A stretch of DNA of 64,000 nucleotides, taken from the NCBI GenBank assembly GCA_029378245.1, contig JARKIF010000002.1:3720001-3784000 (forward strand). Direction: 5' to 3'. The notes under the pieces were generated by a model. That model was given only the letters and a program-made list of their open reading frames with translations, did no database searches and was not told where the DNA came from. The stretch is from Roridomyces roridus. Taxonomy: Eukaryota; Basidiomycota; Agaricomycetes; Agaricales; Mycenaceae. Within the stretch, counting starts at the first letter, position 1; every line of letters begins with the position of its first letter. A program made the position numbers and the translations under genes. Shown in pieces: positions 1-11,700 of the stretch.

Positions 1-580
1 GCTGGAGAGGACTATCCTCAAGATGGACTGCTGGAGGCGCACGGGGTTTTGACGAGGCATGTCGTTATTGCCTCGCGCGGTCGAGCGACGTGATCACGTC
101 GGTGGGGAGGGCGTTGAGCTGCTGGAGAGGAGCATCGAGGAGGGGCTGGGGATCCACAGGAGAAGGCAGATGAAACCTGGGCCTCAGGCGACGACCGCGA
201 GATCTGCTCGCCTGCTGAAGACGATTCAGCTCATACTACCGTCTGTATTCCCCCAGTGAATGAATGCGTGTACAAGTCTATTCAATTCTTCTTCTGTATC
301 GATTCGTGCTAGAGGTGCCGAGGTAGGTATACAAGGAATCGGATATGTACAAAGGCGCAAATGCGCTCGCGGGGTTGATATAGGTAGTAGGTACACGGTA
401 CGGAAACGCTGATACAACAAGGAAAAGGCTAAGGCTACGAGCTGGGCTGGGATCGTACAGTATTTCATGGAGGATCTTTTGGGGAGACGACCGACGATTT
501 GATCAAGAAAGTGATGTATGTAGGGGAAGAGGCGGGCGATGCAGGACAAGATGGTGGACGGAAAGAAGAAAGCAGCCAGG

Positions 581-2307
581 TCAACGACGACGGGCGGTAG
601 ACCAGCCCGAGTTGTTGTCGACCACGCGCCCTTCGCTGCCAGAGCCAGAGTCGGAGCCGTTCCAAGCGTTCTTCTTGCCGCCGTTGCTCCGCCCGCTGTT
701 TCCGTTTCCATTGCCGCTGTTGTTGGAGAAACCCCCGCCCTTGCCCTTGCCCTTGCCCTTGCCTAGAAGGAGCCATGAATACTCATGAAAGCACAAAAAT
801 GGTCAGACGAAATGGTCAGACGTACCTCCGGTAGTGGCAGCACGCGCCGCGTCCCTCTCCTTGCGCTCCTTCTCCCTCAAGAGCCTCGCATACTCCTGGC
901 AGATCCCCTTCTTGCAAATGATCCCATGGACAGTGCAAAGAATCACATCCGCCGCCTTTTTCTTCTCCGCGTCGTCGTCGTCACCCCAGAGGTTGCCCAC
1001 GAGAGCCTCCTTCTTCACCGTATACCCATACACCTCGTGGTCCTCCTCAGGCATCCGCTCCCACTCGGCGACATAGGCATTGGGGTCAGGGGACGTCTCG
1101 TCGCCGCCACCGTACAGGTGGGCCTCCATGCTCGGAGAGATGGCGATAGCGACCATGCCGTCGGTGATGGCAGCAACAGGGAAAGTGGAGCCAGTGCTCG
1201 AGCTGCTGGATGCGCTGCTGGGACCACGTGCAATGCCGGGCGGAAGGGGAAAGTCTGCTTCGCCTGGAAGCGAGTCGAGGCCAGGCGGGAAGGTGGGCGG
1301 GCTGCGTGCGAGAGGGACAGTGTTATTGCCGCGGGGAGCGGTCGCGGTGTGCCCTGGGCGATGTCATCAGCCAGATTACCTACTGGAGGGTTGCTTACAT
1401 GGTGCAGAGGAGACGACTTGGGGTTTGGTGCTCTTGGCGGCTGCAACGCTAGCACCACGAGCAGCAGCCCATTGCCCACGAAGAGCGGCTGGGGTGTTCT
1501 TGGACGGCGCAGACTTGGGACTGACCCAGGTGGCGGAGCCTGGGACTGAAGATGAAGATGAGTACCCCACTCTGGTACAGTTGCCGGGCAACGCACCTAC
1601 GGGGGCCGGGGCATTCTTGGGCGGCGGTGGTGGTTTCACTGCGACGGGGAGAGGACGACACATGGGCTTGTTGGTCCTGTCCTCGGGTGGGGGAGGGCAC
1701 CAGGAAGTGGGTGGGTACGGGTTCTGGACGATCCTTCGAGACAGATGAGAAGGTGTCGCGTCAAACGCGCTCGTTGAGACTCACGGATTGGAGGGGGACC
1801 AGTTCTTAAACCAAGAGTCCTCGACATTGATTCGCTTCCAGCCTGGGACGAAGGATCTGTGAGCTGCGATGGGCGCGATCTGTACATGTGGGCTCACCGT
1901 CTTTCTGAGCCTGACGACCGGTACTGTAGGTCGAGTAGAAGATCTGGGTGACGCGGCCCTGCTCTTCGTCGGAAGGCTTCTTGAGAAACTCGGACCAGCG
2001 GTGCTCGCCCAGGAGGCGCTCGGGATGCTCGTAGTCTCTTCTAACCTCAAGCAAGACCTGTCCTCGCGCCTAAAGGAACACGCTCAGCACGGTTACGCGT
2101 CAGATAGGTGACGAGAGGGGAACGTACACTCGGTTTGTAGAAGAGAGCGAAGAATGGGTCGGGGCCAATGCAGCAGGCGATCCAGCGGCCAAAAGTGATG
2201 TAGTCGTTGGGCAATTCCCAATTGGCGTTGAGCGGGTATGGCTGGACGACGGTGAAGTACTTGGGCTCGTCGTCGCCTGGCTCGGGCGTCGGGATTCTCT
2301 TGGGCAT
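581..2307 (-). CDS. Hypothetical basidiomycete protein, multi-exon
   Basis: I do not recognise the family. The start chosen is the ATG at 2307, opening MPKRIPTPEPGDDEPKYF. Frames then join through about six introns of 45-75 nt: exon 1 ends near 2130, exon 2 restarts in the sequence read as RQVLLEVRRDYEHPE, later exons run through a proline-rich stretch (about 1,600-1,700), and a long acidic/charged exon covers about 1,340-820. The last exon, after an intron at about 765-830, encodes a GKGKGKGKGG run and an Asn/Gly/Ser-rich tail, with TGA at 583-581. I see no signal peptide or membrane segment. The N-terminal part is the most ordinary globular sequence; the C-terminal half is low complexity and probably disordered. 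The left end of the transposon lies only 82 bp upstream of the ATG, so the native promoter has probably been displaced. Exact exon borders in the middle are uncertain. Confidence 0.6.
735..764. repeat. Hexanucleotide microsatellite (CCCTTG)n
   Basis: Four to five tandem CCCTTG units. On the minus strand, inside the last exon of the gene above, they encode the Gly-Lys repeat GKGKGKGK. Unit number could vary between strains and would change the protein by two residues per unit. Confidence 0.75.
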
Positions 2308-2383
2308 CGCGGGGTCGGGTTGGAGTCGTGTTGGTGGTGTGGTAGAAGACAAGGAGTGCACAAACACGCCAATACGTAAACCC

Positions 2384-2389
2384 GTCTTT
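2384..2389. repeat. Target site duplication, left copy (GTCTTT)
   Basis: GTCTTT directly precedes the left terminal inverted repeat and recurs exactly at 18842-18847, directly after the right one. A perfect 6-bp duplication on both sides supports a single insertion event of the whole 16.45-kb segment. Confidence 0.85.
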
Positions 2390-2433
2390 TATGGCGGGGT
2401 TTCTTGGACAAAATGCAGGTGCACAGTAATGCA
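2390..2433 (+). repeat. Left terminal inverted repeat of the transposon
   Basis: Begins TATGGCGGGGTTTCTTGGAC and continues into AAAATGCA and TGCA-containing sequence. Compared with the reverse complement of 18798-18841 it matches at about 35 of 44 positions, including the uninterrupted 13-mer TGGACAAAATGCA. Confidence 0.88.
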
Positions 2434-2664
2434 AGTTGTGCTGAGGGATGCATGGGCATGCACAACAGTGCAATGACATGCAACAGCATGCAGAGTCGTG
2501 CAAAGTAGATATTTCCCATGATGTTATTGATTCGAAGTCTAATGCATTCACCTTGGATCAATGCAATACATGTACAACACACGACACTGCATTCATGTGC
2601 TTCTTGATCTTCTTCGGCTTCCCAACCCCTATCAGTCCAGCATGTGTGCAGCTCCAATGCATCA
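2411..2664. repeat. Left subterminal TGCA-word array
   Basis: About fourteen TGCA tetramers occur in roughly 250 bp, many as ATGCA or TGCAT at irregular spacing. A longer block, (G/A)TGCTGAGGGATGCA, is shared in inverted orientation with the right end. Repeated short words next to transposon ends are commonly transposase binding sites; that role is inferred here. Confidence 0.8.
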
Positions 2665-2774
2665 GCACCCAATTTTTATTTTCCAATATTTCCTACGATT
2701 TTTGCCTTTTCTGGACAACTGTATAGGAGTCGTGGACTTGTCATCTCAATCGACCACCAGCGCTCCCGTCCAAG

Positions 2775-5700
2775 ATGGCATTCCCCCCGCGCGGGAGATG
2801 TCTCCATTCAAATTGTCGCTGTACCTCATCCACCTTTGGTTCGGGGGAGAGCTTTTGCTATACCGTGAGCTTTTTGCCGTGTAGATATGACCTGGGTTTG
2901 CTCAGCGCAAATTCCAGCCGCCAAGTCTCCAAGATGTCTGCAATTGTGGTCATCCCTACACCGCCCACATCCTTGCTACTCAGAACAATCCCAGCGATCC
3001 AAACAACAATATGCGGCGTGCTGGTATTCCTTCCAAGCAATGTGGAGGATTTCTCTCGGTGCGCAATCACTTTTTTGTATCTGCTAGAGCGAGCCGGGCT
3101 TATGCTGCCTGCAGGCCACCACCGCCCCATGGAGGCACGACACACCTTGTGCCGGGTGTAGGGAGCCCTGGCTACACCACGATGTACCAGCCGACCTGCT
3201 GTCGGCAAATCACCTTCTGTATGTCCTTCTTCAATTCGTAACTTTTAATATCTCAAACCTTGTCACAGAGCAGCACAGTCCACCAATCCTTCATTTCCTT
3301 CCAGCACTGCTAGCACCCACGCGACCGATCCTCCGCTGTATGTCACCATTCTCGTGGGCTATCAAAAAAAAACTGACACCTCTCCAGGCCCTCCCAACCA
3401 GCAAGTCGATTTTCGTACGGATCTCAGGTCCTCCCTCCGCCGGCCCAGATCTACCGAGACGTCATTCAAGCGCCTCCTGCAAATGAACACTACATGCCGC
3501 CCGCAATTCCCGACACGTGGGAGAGTCTTCCGGCTGGCAGGTCCGGGGCCTCTGTTTTGGAGCAGCGCGATCAAAGCCGTCTTGCCAATCTCCCACAGCA
3601 TAATTCAATCCGTCCACACAGCCGTGGTGGTACGGTCAGTGGTCGTGGTCGTGGTACCGCTCGCGGTCGTGGCGGCGGTCCGAGTGGGACCAGTGTTCGT
3701 GGTGGCCGAGGAGGGGGTAGAGGTGGTAGGGGCGGCTCCATCCCTGGCGGAAATGTTTTTGCATCAGAGCCTAGTAGCGTATCTCAGCCAGGCAGAACAA
3801 AGACGAAGAAGGCACCTGACACTCCGAGTCACCACACCTATAGCGTGGGCCTCCTCCCCTTCTGTGTGAGCCCTTCCCTGAGATCTTCCTCTGTCTTGTA
3901 CTGACCGACTCCCAGCAGGGTGACGGGGAGGACGAACAAAGCCCTTCCCCTGATTACCGATTTCGCACTCTGCAGGACATGGAGAAGCTTGTTGCCGCGT
4001 TGAAGCCCTATAACCTGTGGTTTGACCTGGATATTCCTACCTCCGATGCTACTGCAGGGGAAGATCCTTCGGTTTTCACCATCGTAGACAACGCGATCAA
4101 TGATCAGTTGACTTGGGCCCAAACTCCGATCGCGCCACCTACCCAGCGCCAAGAGCCCGATACAAAATACAACAATCGCGCTTGGGGAATTCTGGAGTTC
4201 AAGAACAAGCGCACAGACGTCAATCGTCCGCTCACGTTTGCCCAACTCTACGAGTACCAATTCACGGAGAAACGCCTCCGCAATGTGTGCAAAGGCGTAG
4301 ACCACCCTGAGGACGGTCGCAAGAGCCTTATGTTCATCGGTGTGTGCATCTCAGACTCCTGCCAGCTCCGTCTCATCATCTGTACATCGGCAGCTCCGTT
4401 GTACCAGAATCTTAGAGGTCCGCTTCAGCACCGGTATCCAATGCTCCAGAAGCACCGCTGCTTCCCATGGCATGTATGGAGCAAGTTCGACCCTACCCAG
4501 GTCGACGATCTGGACTGCTTCGATGATTGCACCTCCTCGCTTGGCAGACGGCGTGAACGATCCTTGTCGCTGGTGAGCACTCCTGTATCTGCCTGCTCCT
4601 GAATCTCATGCATGCAGGAGGAGGTTGGCAGCCTTGACACTCCCAATACTCGCCGGCGTGTCGACTCTCCCATTATCGCACCGGACATGCTCAGCGATAT
4701 TGACCTTCCTGATGTTCAGCCGCTCGAGTCTTCTGTGATTGTAACTGTTTTCAGCAAGCCTTATTGGCAAGGGACCTGACCATGTCCATAGGATCTCTCG
4801 AACGACTCCCCAGAAGTTTGGCCGAGTCCCCTGCCCCTCAATCTCGCTCCTCATTCGCCAAAAAGTCGATCTCAATCCCCTGAGGCACTACAGGTTCGCT
4901 TACCAGAGATCGCACCCTGGGAGCGTGCCGATGGAGATGAGCTAATGGACTGGCGAGATACGGTCTTGGACCAAATTGATACCGAAGGCTGCGTCGCTGT
5001 CTCCGTATCGGGCCCTTCCCTAGAGGCAATCGCTCGCACTCTGTTCAGTGCTATCCGCCATCACAAGGACCCTGATTTTGCCTTTGCTCATGAGCCTGGT
5101 GTCATATGCGCCCAAATCCCCACCGAGGCCGGATTCTTCCACACCTTGCGCCGATACTTCCTGTGAGCGAGCCCCACTTCCTAGCAACAGCATTACTCAT
5201 GCCAAGGCAGCATCAACTCAGACGACCTTGCCAACTCAGGGACCGGGGATGGTCCTGAGCGCGCTCACTTTCTCGCAGCGCTCCAGCTCCGAGTGAAAGA
5301 TCCCAGAGATGTCAAAGCGCAGAGTCGATGGGCAGACAGTGGAAGATTCTACCGACCTACCTTTGATCCCCGCCAGTCTTTCATAGAGGGCACTGAACGT
5401 TGCTACCAATACTACATTGACGGGCGTTACACAATCCTCACCATGCTTCAGCTTGCTACAGGGGCCATTCCCATCTGCCCCATCATCATATACATGACCT
5501 TGCACCATGACTCCCAGTGCCTCGACACGGACAATCTCAGCCTGGCGTTCATTGCAAGATTGGATCCTGCGACTGCCACGATTCTCAAGCCATGGTGGGA
5601 CATTCGCCCCGAGCAAGTTTTCAAGGTCTCTGGGGACGCAGAGAATCCGAAGGCGGACGAGAGCCATCGTGGCTTGGCGTTGGCTGTTCACCTCTTGGAG

Positions 5701-6615
5701 GTCGACGTGTGTGGCCTTTTAGTATGCTCGATCCGTACTGACCTTCCCGTAGATTAAGATCTTCTCCAAGCCACGCACAGCGGTCCAACAAAAGGGACTC
5801 CATCGTAGGCTGGTCGCACTCTATTTCACGGGATGTGCAAACCCGTGGGACGACGCAGAATTCCGCTCTCTCTCCGACGGTGTGCGAATGCCACTGAAGC
5901 ACCCCATGAAACTCACCGATGTCGGTCTTTCAATCTGCGTTCGCATCCATGCTGACCTAGCAAATCCATAGTTTCTGGGCACTAGTCTCAAGATCCGACA
6001 CATTCTCCTCGGGCTGTACGATAGGATGGTTTGCGGCGCCAAAGATGTCATTGAACGCACTCATTTCACCTGGGCCTCCTCCAGCGACCGTAGCCAGCTT
6101 GCACAGGTCTTTGCTAATCTGTTTATCTGGCGCTTCCGCCGTTGGTTGTCGGGCTGCGGGTTCCCCAGAGAGCTCAGAAGCAGTCTTGTCGTTAATTCTG
6201 ATGGTTCCTCTCGTCTCCAGGAAGGTATCGTCTCGGACGAGTCGTATCGGAAGCACAAGAAGAGTCCTAGCATACGCGGCACGACCTTTGTCAATTCCAT
6301 CACCGATTGCCCTCTGCTCCCCCCTTGCTCTTCGGATTCCTTCATTGTGAGTGTCGTGGCTCCAGGTATTGATAGTAAAGGAAGCTCAGCCCTGCCCAGA
6401 TCTGTCTCTCTTTCGATCGCAGCGGTCCGACCGAGCAGAGCCCCACGGTTGCCTGGCACACATGCAGCAGCACCGTCGAGATATGCATTAACCCGTGGCT
6501 CAGCAACCTCCTCTTGGAGCCCTGTTCTTTGGACGATGTCACGACCGTGACTGCATTCGATGTGTGGATGTCAAAAATCACCTCCCTCAAAGGCGGGGAC
6601 TATAATTGTTTGTAG
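2775..6615 (+). CDS. Transposon ORF A: 1,080-aa Cys/His-rich, RGG-rich protein of unknown function
   Basis: Thirteen exons join in frame: 2775-2864, 2906-3058, 3115-3218, 3269-3337, 3388-3865, 3919-4339, 4394-4572, 4618-4740, 4792-5162, 5211-5706, 5753-5920, 5972-6346 and 6400-6615. The sum is 3,243 nt with a single stop. The N-terminus holds clustered Cys/His pairs resembling zinc ligands: C9, C14, C16, C28; C42-x-C44-G-H46 with H51; C93-x2-C96 with H102/H103. Residues about 220-260 form an Arg/Gly (RGG) tract typical of nucleic-acid binding. The C-terminal two thirds is globular and unassigned; landmarks are ILEFKNKR, WHVWSKFDP and GTERCYQYYIDGRY. No transposase, helicase or protease motif was found. 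It shares direction with ORF B. The start ATG follows the left TGCA array by about 110 bp. Introns of 41-57 nt are short but basidiomycete-like. The intron 12 acceptor was chosen because it alone keeps the frame open. Confidence 0.7.
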
Positions 6616-6659
6616 ATGAACACACAAAAAAACTCTCCTATAAATATATTATCCGATTC

Positions 6660-7690
6660 AATACACCACACTTCTTGCTCCAGGCACCTGTGGGTGGATA
6701 TTTGAAAATGCATGGGGAGTGGTCCAGCGAACAGTGACGGCGGTGGCCGGTGCCGATGACGTCGGCGCCGAGATTGAATGGCAGCGGTGTATTGTGGGCG
6801 TTGAGAAGGTCCTGAGGGTGTCTTGCATGAAGGGATTTGAGTAAGAAACGGTGGAGATACAAGCAATTTTGAGAAAGCATACCTTTAGTGTATGATGTGG
6901 CAGACAGTGACGGCGGCGGCGAGCGCAGATGACGTCGTCACCCTTGACGAATGATGGGAGCGTGTTCTGGGGGTCGAGAGGGTGGTGGAGGTGTCTTGGA
7001 TGAAGGGATTTGAGTAAGAAGCGGTGGAGATACAAGCAATTTTGAGAAAGCATACCTTTAGTGTATGATGTGGCAGACAGTGACGGCGGCGGCGAGCGCA
7101 GATGACGTCTTCACCCTTGACGAATGATGGGAGCGTGTTCTGGGGATCGAGAGGGTGGTGGGGGTGTCTTGGATGAAGGGATTTGAGTAAGAAACAGTGG
7201 AGACACGAATAATTTGGAGAAGCATACCTTTATTGTGTGATGTGGCGGACATGGACCGCGGCGGCGGGCGTAGATGACTCCAGGGCCGGTATCGAATGAT
7301 GGGAGCGTCTTGTGGGCGTCGAAACGGTGGTGAGGGTGTCTCGGATGATGGGGTTTGAGCAAGGAATGGTGGAGATTCGAACAATTTTGACTATTGTATG
7401 ATGTGGTGGACTGTCACGGCGGCGGCCAGCGCAGATGAGGTCTTCACCCTTGACGAATGATGGGAGCGTGTTCTGGGGATCGAGAGGGTGGTGGGGGTGT
7501 CTTGGATGAAGGGATTTGAGTAAGAAACAGTGGAGACACGAATAATTTGGAGAAGCATACCTTTATTGTGTGATGTGGCGGACATGGACCGCGGCGGCGG
7601 GCGCAGATGACTCCGGGGCCGGTATCGAATGATGGGAGCGTCTTGTGGGCGTCGAAACGGTGGTGGGGGTGTCTCGGATGAAGCAATTTG
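6660..7690. repeat. ~172-bp minisatellite inside the transposon (about six units)
   Basis: A landmark CATACCTTTA recurs at about 6878, 7051 and 7223, with a related start near 7391 and another copy at 7556, giving a period of 172-173 bp (one pair about 333 bp apart covers two units). Each unit contains GACGGCGGC, AATGATGGGAGCG and GGATGAAGGGATTTGAGTAAG. The first unit is the most divergent. Long minus-strand open frames through the array are a by-product of the repeat, not genes. Confidence 0.85.
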
Positions 7691-8731
7691 GGTGGCAATT
7701 CATTTAGTTCCGACCAAGTTTGAGGAATCTGCTGGCAAGCCCAACTGGGACACCTGGTCCCTCAAAAACAAGGACATTCCGAGACATTATAAAGGCCCTG
7801 CTGAGGAAGACGCCAAGGCACAAGAGTGTCTGAGAGAAGATGACAGTGGTGGTCGAGAGCAAAGAGGAATCAACGGATCAATCATCACTCACTCTTAGAC
7901 TCGATTCATCCTCAAGCAATGAGCAGGCTCCTTGTGCTCTTGGGAATTCTTGGAACATTTCTGAGGTCCTGGTGAGTGTTGTTAACCTGGGTGGAGTACT
8001 GTTTCAAAATCTTCACTTTTCACTGATCTGTTCCGACAGAAGGCTTTGAAATCTTCTTAGATTTCGTCCCCGGTATTCAAATTGGGCAGTTTCCGGTCTT
8101 GTTGAGCCATAAAATTATGCGTCCCCTTGCTCTACGAAACCGTTTGATCGTAAAGTAAGCTGGACACATATTTCTCGGTGGCTGTGTTCCGAGTCTTAAA
8201 AATTTATTTTTAAGCTCGGTCTTATCGGCCCGTTTCCCGCGAGAATGGGGTCCATTTTTTTCGATGACGTCAATGTCGTGCGGGAGTTTGATTTCTATTT
8301 ATGGTAATTATAGGGATCTTTTGGCTCTTTTTGGGAGCCTCTCAGTCATTTGCTCTTACTCTCTGCGCATGGATCTGTTACGATCTCCACCGATGGTTTG
8401 CCGACGGTCAACAACATGTCAACGGAAACGGAACGGAGCCTGGCCCGGATTGAATCTGTTTGACAGCCGATGACAGTTCCGTTGACACCTCTTGCTTCTC
8501 ACTACCACGCACGCACCCGTGAATTCCCAATGTCTGCACAAAGTTGTGCTTTGGTCACGCTCTCAGCTTTACCGTTTCTCGTCCACCTACCCCGCCGACT
8601 TCACTCGGTGGTTTCACCTCTTGTTGAGCCTGTGTCCCAGTGTGGTCCCAGATTAAACACCCAGACTCGGATTGCCATGCGCAAGCAATGGCCCTTCAAA
8701 GCAGGTATGCTCGGCTCCTGGATTTGCCTCC
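7691..8731. other. Transposon spacer upstream of ORF B
   Basis: About 1 kb without a convincing gene. Around 7740-7900 there is a short open stretch on the plus strand reading KPNWDTWSLKNKDIP, which may be a remnant or an unplaced exon. The rest is AT-rich (8160-8330) and probably holds the ORF B promoter. I identified no TATA box with confidence. Confidence 0.4.
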
Positions 8732-11700
8732 ATGGAACCAAATGAGTTATCGTCTCAACCTCCACTCGAGAATGTCCTGACCCAGATCAACGGCCTACTC
8801 AGCAACCCTGGCTTGCCACCCGAGGTCACGCGCCCGCTGCAAGCAGCTGCAGCTGCAGCCCAAGCTCATATGACTGAGAAGGCCGAAGGCATGGATATCG
8901 ACTCCCAACCACCTGGGTCTCTGGGTAATGTTGTTTCTTGGCTCAATATATACTTTGCTTACTCTAGCTCCCGAAGATTCAAGATCTGAGCACTGCCGCG
9001 GCCGCCCCCGCTTTGAGTTCTTAGACACTCCTGTCGAATCTGAAGCAGTTGACGAAGGTGCGTTTGCTGGGCTTTGTTCCTTGTCATGGGCACTTACTTT
9101 GAGGCCGCAGCGTACGCCAACCCCAATGAGCCCCGCTTATATGGCTTGCCGCTGGGAGGTGTCAATGTATTAAAACCCCCTGTCGATCGTTTCATTTGGG
9201 ATACCCAATCTCTCTCCCGCTCCGGGAAACCAGAGCCCAGTGTCCTGCAGCCTTGTACAGCTGCACCTAAACCTGAGGTCGGCTGGTATCCTCAGGCATC
9301 CAAGTACGCCTTGAACACGACAATCGACAACTCATATCGACGCGGGTGGAGATATGCCGCTGACTACCACCATGCCACCCGAGCCGAAGACAAGGAGCAT
9401 ATGCTCCAAGTCCGGATGCCCCCAGACGTTACCCCGGCTCGTTTTGATCTCAACTCTCGGGCGTTCGTGTCTTCACCCATCCCGGGCATGATCAGAATGC
9501 CAGCCGGCATACCCTTCGTCCATCATCTTGACGGCGATCCCCATTCCGCCCTTACTGTGGCCTGTGTTCACACTCTCACGACGCTGGGAGAGTACCAAGA
9601 GGGGAAGAGGGTGGCCGCTCTCATGCCCCGCCTGCTCGAGCTCACTTGGGGCAGAGAGGCGTCAGACACAGATCCTGGCATGCCCGCAGTCTTTGAGCTG
9701 GAAGGTCTCCAGCTGAATCTCCGGTCCAAATCCGTCAAGCACGAGTTGAAAGGCGACGGCTCGTTTAACCTCGCTTCGACTCATGGCGAGGGCGAGGGTC
9801 GCGGCCATTTTGCACCGGCCGTTCAGACAAACACTCCAGAGGCGGCTGCACAGATCAAGGAGCTCCTCGAGATTCTGCATGAGCTCTACCAATTGATTAT
9901 GCCGCTATCGGTGTCTCGTTTCGAGTGGGAGATGATTCGGTTCCAAGGTCTGGAGAACAACGTGCTTGCCTTTGGCGGGCTAGAGCCTGGGCCGACGAGC
10001 TGTCAACTAAACAGCTCTTCCGCTGCCAACGTTCTCGATTTTGACCTGTCTGAGACGGATAGCGTTTCCTTCTCCGAGCGAAACTTCATCGATCTGAAGG
10101 AGTATGCTTCGAGCGAGCGATGGCGGGCAGGCAAGCTTGGAAAATCAATTGGTCCCCAAGGAAAACCCCACGGCGACTTTCAAGACGATCCACTCCCACT
10201 CACACTTTTTGTCTTGCTCTTTCGACTTGCCAATGGGAGCGACATGGGGCCTTTCCTATTCATGCGCTCAGCCCTTTACATTCGAGAGACGGACGAATAC
10301 ATCTTGTTTGCGTCTTTTAGGGGCCACGATATTCATTCCGGGACCGTGCCCACCTATGTCAAGCAGCTCCAGGACTCAATCGTCAGTATGGAAGACGCAC
10401 AGGAGCTGTTCAAGAAGTTTGGGCCTCAGGTCCGCTGCGGATATGTGCTGTATCCGAGCATGACTGCGACAACTCGCAGTACCCAAACGCTCTACACTCC
10501 CAGCCTCCGCTTCCTGTACACGCCTGCAGACCCGCGTATCGACAAACGCAGATACTTTGTTGCCCATGGGAACACAATTCTTGGCGACAACTACAGTCGT
10601 TCCAATCGCCTCGGGTTAGAGATGGTTCTGGCAATGAAAAACTGGATCACGCTCTCCGGGCTGAATTTGAAACTCAGCACAGATGAGCTACTGCATCACA
10701 TCACCTACGGAGATGAAAAAGGCGCTATCCATTCTCTGGAACCTGCCCCCTTTGACATCGACGATGATAACACGTACGCCTTGATGACGGTGTATCGCCG
10801 CTATCTCTTCTACTGGCGTGGCATAATCGCCACTTATTCTCTTGGACTCACAAAGTCTGAGTTCCTTGCCAGCCAGCAGTCCATTGCACGAAAGGTTACT
10901 GGATTCAAAGATCTTCCCCCGATACCTACCGAACGTAGCTTGGTGCCTCGGATAACATTTTCCAAACCAGGAGCACCAGCAGCGCAGGCAACAGAGGTAT
11001 GTTTTCATACGCACACTTGTTACCGATCAATTCTAAATGTCTACATAGCACTTGACGTGTACCTCGAATCCCAGTGGATGTATCCAAGATGTGGAAGCGT
11101 CGACCTCCGACTCCTCTGCATCCATTACAAATATGCTGCCGGACGTCATGTCCACCGTTACTGCCGACACTCCTTTGCCCAATTCCACTACAGGCCCATT
11201 GACCAGGAAACGTCGCCGGGAGCTGGCCGACAACCCAGAGATGGAAGAGCCGCCTCTGAAGCAGAGGAAGAAGGGAGAGAAGAGGCGATCGACCCCGGTT
11301 TACACCTCTTCGGAGGAGGAGGAGGACTCGAGCAATGAGGTTGCTGAGCCACCTCCGACGGGAGAGGAGGACACGAGCGATTCCGAAAAGGACAAGGAGG
11401 CGGAGATGGAGGACTCGAGAGCGCTCGACTCCAACGTGTTCGTTGTCAAAGCCATCTTGGCAAGCGAAATTTCGGTGAGGACGATTCAAGCCGGCTGACG
11501 AAAAAAGAACTGATTCCTTGATAGAATGGAGAACGACGTTGGTTAGTCCAATGGGGGGGTTATGACTTGTCGGAGAACACTTGGGAGCCGGCCGCTGCAT
11601 TCAAGTATGTGTTGATCGATTGTAGGCCACATTTAGCAAAGCTGACCACCGCGGCTAGGGACTCTGAGAGCTCTGAATTATTTGATAAATTCAACAGTGA

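Noticed and set aside
785..1748. Long plus-strand frames opposite the first gene
   Set aside because: They are shadows of the GC-rich minus-strand exons, with Arg/Gly/Ala-rich content and no recognisable motif.
6638..7698. Several overlapping minus-strand open frames of 60-130 codons (MLSQNCLYLHRF-type)
   Set aside because: They repeat the same wording at 172-bp steps and come from the minisatellite, not from genes.
11605..11625. A GT...AG segment of 21 nt in ORF B just after the chromodomain
   Set aside because: Too short for a spliceosomal intron and exactly divisible by three, so reading through is simpler. Either way the downstream frame is the same.
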